Assembly (NCBI RefSeq): GCF_001039355.2
Contig: NW_019774759.1
Coordinates: 83,072-147,071, forward strand
Source of the DNA: Lingula anatina
Taxonomy: Eukaryota > Brachiopoda > Lingulata > Lingulida > Lingulidae
Reading direction: 5' to 3'
DNA length: 64,000 nucleotides
Within the stretch, counting starts at the first letter, position 1. Each line of letters opens with the position of its first letter. A program made the translations under genes and the position numbers. This document shows positions 11,204-20,633 of the stretch, in pieces. The notes under the pieces were generated by a model, which was given only the letters and a program-made list of their open reading frames with translations, ran no database searches and was not told where the DNA came from.

Positions 11204-13212
11204 GATTCATGGCTTTTACGGGCCTCTTTAGCACCTGACTGAGCCGTGTCATTACTCGCCGGAGGTAGCACTTTATCTGCGCGTGAGACACTCCCCCTGT
11301 CGTGACTTGCCTTCATTTCGACAGAAGATGTCACATTTACGTGTATGGCGCCATCTTTGGGTGACGACGTAGTCAAGGAGTTCTCTTTTCTCGCGGCCTT
11401 CTCCGCGATCGCATCATCGATATCGGCTTTGCTTTCAATGCACAGAGGCTCCGTCGGTGATTTACGTGCACTTTGGGCCCCCCGCTCCACCCCGGCCATA
11501 TCTGTTAAAGATTTTCGTAGCTCAGCGTTCATTTGTCGGAAACTTGGTACCTTACTTCGGTCGACGTAACCAAAGTTTGTTTTGATGGCCGTTAGCACGT
11601 GTTGTTCCGCGGGTGCCGTTTTAACGTGTTGTTTTGAGTAACGATAGTTGTCAGTTTTGTGAAGGGAGACATCCTTCTTACATAAATAATGCACAGCGCT
11701 CACAGCGGCCTCTGTGGCCTCTTTGTTTGGTTTCTCTGAAATTGTTTGTTCAGAAAACGTTTCTCTGCACGCACTGTTACCATGACAACCATCCAAAACG
11801 CTGCTGCAGCAACCAGCCATTTTGTAGTCATTATTATTATTATTACTATTGCTTGTTTTATTCTCATCAGTAGTGTCTTCGTCTACGGAGCGGTCGGACG
11901 CAAGAATATTTTTATTAATTGGATCTTTTTCTGTGGCTCCATTCTCCTTGTTACACTCCTCAATAAATGATGATTGTTCAGTTAAAGTTGACATCGTCAT
12001 TATAGTGTCCTGTGACGAAATACTCTCCGTGTCCGCGTCGGAAAAATCCGACATGTCGGCAGCACGAAGTGCCCACACCCTATCAGAGCTCGTCACGTCC
12101 AGTCTCCATAGCGGCGTACACGGTATTTCACTTTTACTGGGCTCAGTTTTTTCTAGCATACCTAGTGGAGAATACTTCCCTCCTGAGGCACATTCATTGG
12201 GGCCGTCGTACCCAATATGTTCTGCCAGCCGTTCAGGTATATCTACATCACCGCACTCTGAAGGTGAAAATGAAGAGGAGTGGCGGTTCATGACGTCCTG
12301 TGTCTCGGAGTGCGGTTTTGAGTCTGGAGTGTCATCACTGCGGTTGTATTGGTCATGTTCGCACTGATTTTCAGTAATTGGCGTCTTTTTTATTTCATCA
12401 CTGTTCGCGGTTTTGTCTTCCGCATTAGTATCATTAACATCGATATTAATGTCGCAGGAAAAGAGATGGAATCTCGTGTCGTTGCTGAGACTGTCATTGT
12501 TGTCACTGATTATATCTTTTTCTCTTACAAAATTATCGTTTTCTAAATTTGAGGTGTCACGCGCTGCGCATTCAGCCCCGGGTGAAACGCTGTTTATCTC
12601 ACTGGCGCCCCCTGGCGATGCGGGGTCTGTTGCTCCAATGGCGCCCTCTGGTGAAGAGGCCTTGGCTGACCACTTGACTCTCTCAGTGGCGCCCCCAAGG
12701 CCGTCGTCTTTCGCAGACTTAATAACATTACACAGACTTGGTGCATTATTTGGTTTATCGACCAGATGTTCTGGGGAACACAACACACCGTTGTTGTGAT
12801 TACTTACGTGTTCTATTTTATTTAAATGTTTATTCCGTGGTGTGGATTGCAATTTACATTGCGATTCTGATGCCAAGTCACACTTGGTGGTCGTTATTGT
12901 GACTTCATGCAGGGAATTAATTGGAATATGACCCGCACCAGAGCAGGGTGTCTGGCCTGACAAATTCTGCTGCGTTTTCATCGATTTCGACGGTTGTTCT
13001 TGAGAACTGGGGTCTGCCGCCTGTTCCCTGGTCTCGCTCTGAATGTGGTCACGTGAACATGCTTGGTGACGTGGCTTCCGCTTCCTTGAAAATGTACCGT
13101 ATTCACCGTCATCTGTAGTTTCCAATTCGTCCATGATCTTCTCGTAGAGAACGCTAAATGCGTCTACCTCGTCTGTATGCGCGGATTTGTCTGAAGATGA
13201 AAAATCACACAT
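11182..13212 (-). CDS. Uncharacterised disordered protein, N-terminal part
   Basis: An open frame of 676 codons starting at an ATG (MCDFSSSDKSAHTDEVDAF). A TAG lies in frame two codons upstream, so this ATG is the first available start unless an exon joins at 13215. Residues ~17-45 (DAFSVLYEKIMDELETTDDG) look helical and acidic. The rest is Ser/Asp/Glu/Asn-rich and low in hydrophobics, with a short Asn run (about plus-strand 11830-11850) and three SPxGA-like repeats near 12590-12700. No known domain is visible to me. It ends in TAA at 11182 while the next frame is already open, so the full product is probably about 1,700 residues if one base is restored. A nuclear or cytoskeletal scaffold is possible but unsupported. 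Confidence 0.8.
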   Translation of the reverse strand: MCDFSSSDKSAHTDEVDAFSVLYEKIMDELETTDDGEYGTFSRKRKPRHQACSRDHIQSETREQAADPSSQEQPSKSMKTQQNLSGQTPCSGAGHIPINSLHEVTITTTKCDLASESQCKLQSTPRNKHLNKIEHVSNHNNGVLCSPEHLVDKPNNAPSLCNVIKSAKDDGLGGATERVKWSAKASSPEGAIGATDPASPGGASEINSVSPGAECAARDTSNLENDNFVREKDIISDNNDSLSNDTRFHLFSCDINIDVNDTNAEDKTANSDEIKKTPITENQCEHDQYNRSDDTPDSKPHSETQDVMNRHSSSFSPSECGDVDIPERLAEHIGYDGPNECASGGKYSPLGMLEKTEPSKSEIPCTPLWRLDVTSSDRVWALRAADMSDFSDADTESISSQDTIMTMSTLTEQSSFIEECNKENGATEKDPINKNILASDRSVDEDTTDENKTSNSNNNNNDYKMAGCCSSVLDGCHGNSACRETFSEQTISEKPNKEATEAAVSAVHYLCKKDVSLHKTDNYRYSKQHVKTAPAEQHVLTAIKTNFGYVDRSKVPSFRQMNAELRKSLTDMAGVERGAQSARKSPTEPLCIESKADIDDAIAEKAARKENSLTTSSPKDGAIHVNVTSSVEMKASHDRGSVSRADKVLPPASNDTAQSGAKEARKSHESCQATGG
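12603..12702. promoter_or_regulatory. Cluster of CTCF-like motifs inside coding sequence
   Basis: Three plus-strand words occur within 100 bases: GGCGCCCCCTGGCG (12604), GGCGCCCTCTGGTG (12640) and GGCGCCCCCAAGG (12688). The first two resemble the GCGCCCCCTGGTGG core bound by CTCF in animals. They also encode the repeated Ser-Pro-x-Gly-Ala motif on the minus strand, so coding constraint or a small duplication could explain them equally well. Confidence 0.25.
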
Positions 13213-13712
13213 TTGCTATGAACTGTAGGCCTATGATGAAATCTTTAATGTTTTTCAAATATTAACATTTTGTTCAACAATTACTTAAAGTATTTTGATT
13301 GAAACAAACAAAAAATACCTGGCTTAAAATAATATTTGGCAAGATAACAATTGCATGCAAATAATTCAAATGCAAGGGTGCACCCTCCTACTATCTTTTA
13401 TGGGAAGTTACATGTAGAAAACAGACATACTTTGAGGCAGACAGAGCTTATGTTTTATTTTCCATTATGGAGGGGGTAGAGAAAGGTGTTGCGATCGAAA
13501 AAAAATAAATAAAAAAAGATTAATGTTTTCGTCACACCCTTTCCCGACTTCATTACAACACACACCCACAGGGTATGTGTTTTTCTATTTATTTCAGAAT
13601 GTATTTATGGCGACAGATTACAAGATTAGGCAATGCGATTAACCGGAAGGTCTATATGGTTGGAAGTGAGCCGACCGAAAAAAAAATGCAAGATCATATA
13701 AGGTTAACTTAC

Positions 13713-13991
13713 TACTCATGTCAAGTGCTTTTTGCGAGCAACAACTATCAGCCATTGCGTTGACAACTTCAGCAATTCCAGATCCTTGGCTGGTTTTCTT
13801 CACAGAGTTGTCGTCTGTGTCTGCCGTCTGTCGATTATGACGGTTAACGTCTGTTTTTGTTGTCTGCGGACTTTGAACGGTATCGTCTGCTCCATTTCTG
13901 ACGAAAGTTTCATCTTTTACGAACTGAACAGAATTCATTTGAAGTCGAGTTTCATTCACATAAAGCAGACGGAAATAATACCCATCTGCTT
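13713..13991 (-). CDS. Possible upstream exon of the minus-strand gene
   Basis: An open frame reads from about 14013 to 13713 and looks coding: ADGYYFRLLYVNETRLQ followed by a hydrophilic Thr/Asp-rich stretch. It ends at a strong donor, A|GTAAGT (13712), in phase 1. Acceptor AGs lie at 13993/13992, 13990/13989 and 13987/13986, so the 5' edge is uncertain. The next minus-strand acceptor (CCTACAG, exon from 13222) would put the downstream ATG frame out of register, so a simple join does not work. Either the exon belongs to another isoform, the sequence carries another indel, or the exon is part of the 5' leader. Confidence 0.4.
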
Positions 13992-16130
13992 CTTTAATGA
14001 AGATGAAAACTGCTCATGATTACTTTCAAAAAAGAAATAAATTCTTGAGAAATCTGAGTTATTGCAACTACTGTGAATGATGCAATCGCAAAATCTCTTT
14101 TTTTTTAATGTAAAATGTTTGTCCATCCACTTTCAAAGCAACTGAATATGTTGAACACATTAATGTTTAAATGCGTTCTTGCTTTAGATTAAACGCAGTA
14201 GGCCTAACGTAAAATGTCAGTGCAACCCCTTAAACGCCGCAGTCGCCTGTAAAAAATCTTAACAACTCCTTGTATGTTTTTTTCCTTTCCACTCCCATTT
14301 AAAGAGGTTTCGATAAATTTCAAGTATCAGTTGCACGTGTTGACGCTCAGCGCAGCAGTTTCACGCAGTTCTTCATGTCGTTTAGAAACAATAATATCCC
14401 GTTTCTTTTCTAGCGATACATACATACAAGGTACATCTTTATCCTGTAGCTAATCGCAGGTGAGTACTAATGATTTTACATTAAAGCGCTGGATGCATCA
14501 CGCTTTGTCAGACTGCCATTAGTTCAAGTTTGACCGTGGCAGCTAAATCCGTCACAGTAACAAAAAGTCACATCACCCTCAATTGAGAAATGTCGCGTGA
14601 TTAACTCACAGATACCAACGAAGACAGACTGCAATTATCCAGCATATGTTGTCCCACTTGCTCTCTTTCCTATAATGCTGTAAGCTCGAACAAAATCGAT
14701 ACAGTTTGTAGGATTTCGAGATGATTGGACACATTAGCGTTCCGAGCGACCCTTAAACAAAGCAGCATCGTCTTTTATAACCCACTGTCTTCAGATCATT
14801 GGTACGATGTAAGGAATAAAATTCTGAGGTGACCTGTACATATTTTCGGTAGCTCCAGAGCAGCGATATTGGAATCCCTCCAGCTGCAGGTGGTGCCAGA
14901 AACTCTCCTCTTTCCAGTGCGTGTTTTAAAACACCCAGCGTTCTGTTTATCAGCGTAAACACTTCACAGTTAAGCTATGTCAGTAGTACAGAGCAGTAGT
15001 AGAAACGGTAGAAAGGCATTTTGAATCATATTTTGCAACCAACACCTCGAAAACAAACATTTGCCTTACTTGATTAGCGCCCAGTTTCTGGGTCGTTATG
15101 GTAGCACGTATCTGCTACTGAGCTATGAAAAATACGCACGAACGTCATAAGCAAAGAAAAACGCCATCATCTCTCCTCTTGAGTACAACAGGCCACTGTC
15201 AATCCGTAAGACAACACGCAGCTCCTGGAATTTCTCTGTTTGCTATATATAATATATACACACACATCCTCATCGGTGTTCATTGCTGGGTAAAATCTGT
15301 ATATAATGCTACAGGCTCGGCAACACCGTCTGTTGTTTCGATTGCCTAACATACGGAATGAATATTGTTTAAATTGTCTCAAGTGAGTCCGTAAATTGAG
15401 AAATCCAATACACAGTAGCTGTTCCTGCTGAATACAATGGCTACTAAACAAAAGCCTGAGAGATTCTGGCGGATGTTGGAATTACCAGCTATTACCGTTG
15501 CCCTGCGCACCGACTAAACATCGTATCAGCATAAACCTACAATTTCTGTTGGATAATTCTCTGGATAACTGCGCTAGTTTTGTACATACGGACTAATTTT
15601 TCTTTCAAATTCTCTGAAGTCTTCACGGCACGTGCAAAACAATTGAAAAAGGCCTTGAGGTTGCTCTGCGGCGTGTTTAATGAGGTGCTACGCATCGGGT
15701 CCCGCGTCTGGGATTATCCTGTTAACTTGCGCAACGCTGCCACAGCGGACGTGATTCTGAAATTAAAAGAAAGTCAATGAAAAAAGGATGTGAATGAAAT
15801 TTCAAGTTAAACCAGACTGCCAGGAACTTCACCGCCAGCATGAAGGCAACGGGTTGATTACATGTACGAGGAGTGGTGTTGTTTCATCGACTGTAACCCC
15901 ATGCAACGTTGCCTAATAATCAGGAATATCTGCTCTACTTTGTTAAAAGTAAAGAAATTGCGTTTTATCCTGTAATAATGAAAGGGCAGATTGTTATACC
16001 TCAAAATGCTAATTATTGATAGTAAAAAAAGGCAAACAAAGCACGTATGTGAGGCAAATGTTATAGGCAAAAATGCGTACATTGGGGAATGGTAACTCTT
16101 AATATTGCAAAAATAAAAAAACTCCAACGG

Positions 16131-16132
<2 letters not shown>

Positions 16133-16164
<32 letters not shown>
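16133..16164. repeat. (TG)n microsatellite
   Basis: Sixteen TG units, followed within 15 bases by a GA-rich run (about 16175-16225). Confidence 0.95.
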
Positions 16165-16166
<2 letters not shown>

Positions 16167-16746
16167 CAGACACAAGGATACTCAAGGAGAGAGAAACTGA
16201 GAGACAGAGAGAGACAGAGAGAGACTGTATATTTAAACTGCTCACGTAGATGCACTCATAGCAATCTGCTTCACATTTAGAAATGTACGGGTTGCTATAT
16301 AGACTACAGACACTACTATTTAATCAAGGATCCATTTTGGACCAATGTTATATCCATCCAGGCGCCTTTAAATAAATTCAGATGAATCCTAACCATTGCA
16401 GTAATAGAGAGATTTTCTATCAATATATTGTTATTGGCGGGGGCAGGAGGCATCACTTCCTCACCAAGTACAGTTAGAACAAGATTTACAATTCTTTTTC
16501 GATATTCGCCTCCACAAATAATGCACAATCATGAACATAGACAACTAAACTACATCATTACTTAGATAAATAATTAAACAGCACATAAACATATTCTTCA
16601 AGCTTGACCTATTCCATTCAGTGTTATGGATGAAACCTCCCCCACCCCCCTTCATTAGCTAGCATCACCTAACCTAGCGGCCACATCCACTGTACAAATT
16701 ACTACATCTCCTCAGGATTAAGATCAGGCTGTAAAAATACCATTAG

Positions 16747-16787
16747 AAAGGTAAACTCTCTAAGTACTATCTTATGTTGTCTGGCTG
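16747..16787. repeat. Dispersed ~40-bp word, copy 1
   Basis: Matches 18268-18310 with a few changes. Both contain TTATGTTG followed by TCTGG or CCTGG, and both follow GAAAGG. The copies lie 1.5 kb apart in the same orientation, so this may be the edge of a dispersed repeat whose rest has decayed. Confidence 0.5.
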
Positions 16788-17390
16788 GTCTCATACAGTT
16801 TACCCACTTTAAACAGATGTCACGCACACGTGTACGCACTCACCGTTTTTTCTTCCTTTCTTTCTTTTTTTCCCAATAAACACGTTAAAAAGTTTACGCA
16901 CACTCACCTGCGTGCGTTCTGTGGCAGACCTCTTTCTAATCGGCCCTCGAACGATCTTAAACGCTTAAACCCTAACCGTGCCACCTGCGTTCACAGTTTC
17001 CTTAAAATCAACCACCCGTCAAAAGCTTGCGTATTCATATATAAATACATTAGACGGTGTAAATCTATCCCAGAGGACCCTCCAATTAACTAGGGATTAG
17101 ATATATCTCGACACAATGTACCCATCAATCATTTTTACGTAGTAAAGGATGGATCTATCAATAAGTTAATGTCCATCTTTTAGTTGCCAAAAAACAATGA
17201 ACATCTTCGTAATCTTCAGGGATATGCTATGATTACATCGTGCGGTCATTTTAAACATGAGAGTCCTCAGTGTGTATGGATTTTTGCTTTATAGTTTCCT
17301 TGTGCAATAACTAAGCGAAAATAATTTTTTCAAACACGTAGAACAATAATAACAAGTTAAATGATATTCCCTTTCTAAAACACACACACG

Positions 17391-17394
<4 letters not shown>

Positions 17395-17434
<40 letters not shown>
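17395..17434. repeat. (GA)n microsatellite
   Basis: About 20 AG/GA units directly after a short CA run (17381-17394). Confidence 0.95.
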
Positions 17435-17437
<3 letters not shown>

Positions 17438-18179
17438 TAAAGTAATGAACTTTTCCCAAAAACAAGCAAGCCAAATTTGATTTATTTTCAACCTTCTTCA
17501 ATTTCATTTTTGGGCGTAATTGCCGACGGTCTTCCCCGCCCAGTATCTGGTGTGTGTTATAATGCTGTAGGCCCTACTCCACATTATCATACAATGCAAC
17601 TTTAAAATGAAGACCAACTGAGTGACCCAAACCGCAAAATAAACAGGCAGACATCAGTATATATTCAAAGATGTTTGTAAGAGGGCGTATATTTTAAAAT
17701 GCACTGCTTTATCTATGATTCAGAGCAGAGTACGATGAATTCACCCCGAGTCTCAAAGGAGAATTGTAAGCCGTCTTCTCTCCTATCGGCATGCCTTTCA
17801 GTATTGGACTGGAAATAATAATAATAATAATTTATTCGAGCATTAAATGTGGCAGTTACATTTGTTAGCCCTCTATACTACAAATATATGGCAGAAATGG
17901 CAGATGCGTGATTGTACATGTAGGCCTACTTAGAGAGGTGGGTTTACAGTGCCTTTTGAAACTCATGGTGGTTTTCTGTCGACTACAGGAAAACTGTAGA
18001 GACACACCCACAGACTTTATATTAGGCATACAGTAAACCCTTGTAAGACCCTCTTGTAACAGCGTGATTTTTCCAAACACAGTAGAAAGTAGATAGAAGC
18101 GAAAATGTTTTCTCATATTGAAAAAAAAGGGGGGGGGGGGGAGAAAGAATTTAGAATAAAACAAATGGCGCTTCTGATT

Positions 18180-18250
18180 ACTATTTATCTATTTATCTGT
18201 CTATCTATCTAGGACACTGTAAACCTACCTCTCGTCAGATAGATAAATAA
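18180..18250. repeat. TATC run and inverted GATA run
   Basis: A TATC/TATT-rich run at about 18182-18211 is followed ~27 bases later by ATAGATAAATAA (about 18238-18249), its near reverse complement. The pair could form a hairpin. It may be a remnant of an inverted-repeat element or chance pairing between microsatellites. Confidence 0.5.
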
Positions 18251-18267
18251 TTACATGATTTTTTTTG

Positions 18268-18310
18268 AAAGGCGAACACTCTTAGTACTGTCTTATGTTG
18301 CCTGGACTGT
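18268..18310. repeat. Dispersed ~40-bp word, copy 2
   Basis: Partner of 16747-16787, beginning GAAAGGCGAACACTCTTAGT. It lies just after the TATC/GATA inverted pair. Confidence 0.5.
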
Positions 18311-20379
18311 CTGAGTGGTCGTAAGTGACTTAAGGTCATTCAATTCGGTACGCTTTTTAGGAAATGCCAGTGATTTTAATCAAGAAAAAGGATTCGCTTC
18401 GACTATTTTAATACCCACCGTCATCAGTCAACAAATAAACCATTGGGTCACAGATATATAATTACTCCATTTCTATGAGTTTTGGCTTAATATATTAGGG
18501 CAGAGTAGAAAATAGTCAGCCTTCCATTATCTACAAAGGTGAAAGGTATCCCCAGTATAAATACAACTTTCATAAAAACCACAAATAATCACAAAAATGA
18601 ATGGATATGAACGACCAGAAGCTGCACTTGGAATAAATCGAATACGTACCGGCCGGTTCTAACACGTTGATCAGCTTCCTATACGTCTTCATTAACGATG
18701 AGATCTCTGGCCGCTAACCACTGCATAATTTGGCACTAAATATCGAAAGGACCTCGACATCGATATCATTTTTCCTCTTACACACCGCGGTTTCCATTCA
18801 TCTGTGCACAGCCTTTTAAATCTGCGAATATCATCTTCAAACAATATTAGACCGGCAGTAAAAAGTCTTCTTTTTATACAAAAATGGTCTCGTGGACTAT
18901 CGCCAGTGCATATCCCTTTTTAAGCTGCATAAACGGCTGGAGTGGTGTCAAGTATTGAACTGGGCACAATAACAATACCGCCAGGACCCGTGATCTGCCT
19001 TGTGAATCGATTCAGTCCATGCGAATGCACGCCTTTGAAACGGCGTCTGTTTTAAACGATTTTATTGGAAACGTTTGCTTGCGTTGTATTGTGTGAAATG
19101 GGAGCAGAAAGAAAAGAAAGTGTTTAAGAAAAACACTGGGAGGTCAGAAAAGGAATGTTTTGGAATGTTGAGTTATCTGCAGATGAAGCAAATCTGGCCA
19201 AAAGTTCTGGAATCCATGATAACTGCTTTCTTTCAAAATGCTGTTAGAGCTTTAAAAAGTTTGTTTTTCCAGTGTTATTCCTACTGCTTAATTCAGACGC
19301 TTCAGTCATTTATGGTTTCCAAGTCGTGCAGAAATTAAAGAAAACAAACAGAAAAAATAACTTTTTAACAAATTTTTTTCTTATCACATTATGTTAGTTG
19401 AGAAATAAGTTACACAATTTAAAGGGGTGTGAATGTGGTGGTTGAGACAGTGTGCCGATAGGGTGAGAGTGTTGGGTCACAATTAAGAAAAACACCTCAA
19501 ATATGTTGGAGTATCTTACTCAAAAACAGACAGTATTTCTTTCTTGAAACCAACCCCGAATCGCTATTTTAATATCTCATGTACCGCTTTATTGTGGTAA
19601 ATATAATAAGTCTACCCAATTTCTGCAACTGATTTAAAATTTAGATAGGTCCTATATCTAGTCTATTGTCTAATGTATAAATAAATATCCACAAGCTAAG
19701 AATAAAAAAAAAAGAAAAAAAAACAAACAGATAAATAGATAGATAACCCCCCCCCCCCAAAAAAAAATAAATAAATAAAATAATAATAATAAAAATTACC
19801 CACAGGCCCCCTTCACACTGCCTTCACTATCACCACCACCACTAGCTGTAGCTGGACGTTTTACACTTTATACTATATATTATATACATGTAGGCCTACA
19901 TATATACTTTTTAAATACTTTTTTAAAGAATCATGGTGAGGAAATCCACCTGAAGAAAAGGTTTCAAGCCTTAACCGCAAGGCAAAAACCATTTTGACTC
20001 TTTTTTTAAATAGTTGATAGCATCTTGACTTTATGGTATTCAGTTGGGCTTAAGAATGTTTCTCCGCCTTTAGGCTATTAGACGTTCACTGTTTTATTCT
20101 ATAGAAAAAAATAGCTTGTATAAAAGGATGCTTTGGTCATTGTAGAAGCAAAGGCATGTCATTTCACATTATTCGAAAGACATTTTTATCAGTCATAATA
20201 AATGATATTTACCACTTCTAAGGTCTATGCTTCCATTCATTCAGTGTCCGTTTTTCTCGCCGATAGAGGTCACTGCGTACGCTCCCACTCGACCCACATT
20301 TCAGCAGCAGGTTGCATGAGTTCATTCATCGAGTGTTCTTTGCGTTTATCGTTAATCTGATACTCATAATTCAACAATA

Positions 20380-20400
20380 ATGACTTGTGCGGGTAGCTGA
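20380..20400 (+). other. Short upstream ORF before the RERE start
   Basis: An ATG at 20380 opens a six-codon frame ending in TGA at 20398-20400, 13 bases before the RERE ATG. If the transcript includes it, it could lower initiation at the main start. Whether transcription starts upstream of it is not visible. Confidence 0.4.
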
Positions 20401-20413
20401 GGTTGAAGTTAAC

Positions 20414-20633
20414 ATGGAGAAGTCCAAAGAAAATTTTCAGGTAGCTTCTGAAAATCAGGAAATACGATGCAGTCTACCGCCCCACAAGACGCCGGAGACA
20501 ACTCGAAACAAAGAAGCTTCGAAAGATGTCAAAACTCCACAAAATACTGGACCAGGTCGTAAAAGAAGGGGACCTAATTGTTCTGACCCTATCCCATGTT
20601 TCAAGAAAGATAACATAGTTTACAAAAGAGGCG
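20414..20633 (+). CDS. RERE: RERE exon 1 (start codon, N-terminus)
   Basis: Starts at ATG 20414 in a good context (AACATGG). An in-frame GTG lies upstream at 20387, but this is the first ATG of the frame. It encodes 73 residues, a basic Lys/Thr/Pro-rich tail ending [12 protein letters not shown], which leads into the BAH domain. The donor is GCG|GTAAGTG, leaving phase 1. Noncoding exons upstream cannot be excluded: an acceptor-like CACATTTCAG lies near 20296-20306. Confidence 0.9.

Larger units (their letters stand above)
14014..20379. other. Intergenic stretch between two genes
   Basis: I can support no gene here. Short open frames (for example at 14753-14962 and 19075-19338) lack splice context or recognisable protein sequence. 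The stretch holds a (TG)n run, two GA runs, a TATC/GATA inverted pair and a duplicated ~40-base word (16747 and 18268). It must hold the promoters of both flanking genes, but I see no convincing TATA box. CpG is frequent here, in contrast with the RERE gene body to the right. Confidence 0.5.

Noticed and set aside
8380-12788. Many short plus- and minus-strand frames over the two large minus frames
   Set aside because: They are antisense or shifted shadows of the long CpG-rich coding frames and have no independent support.
14753-14962. Minus-strand open frame with a protein-like stretch
   Set aside because: It starts at GTG, has no good splice sites at its ends, and a second frame over the same bases is equally open. 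I do not recognise the peptide.
19075-19338. Plus-strand open frame of 87 codons
   Set aside because: No start context, no homology I can see, and composition like the surrounding non-coding DNA.
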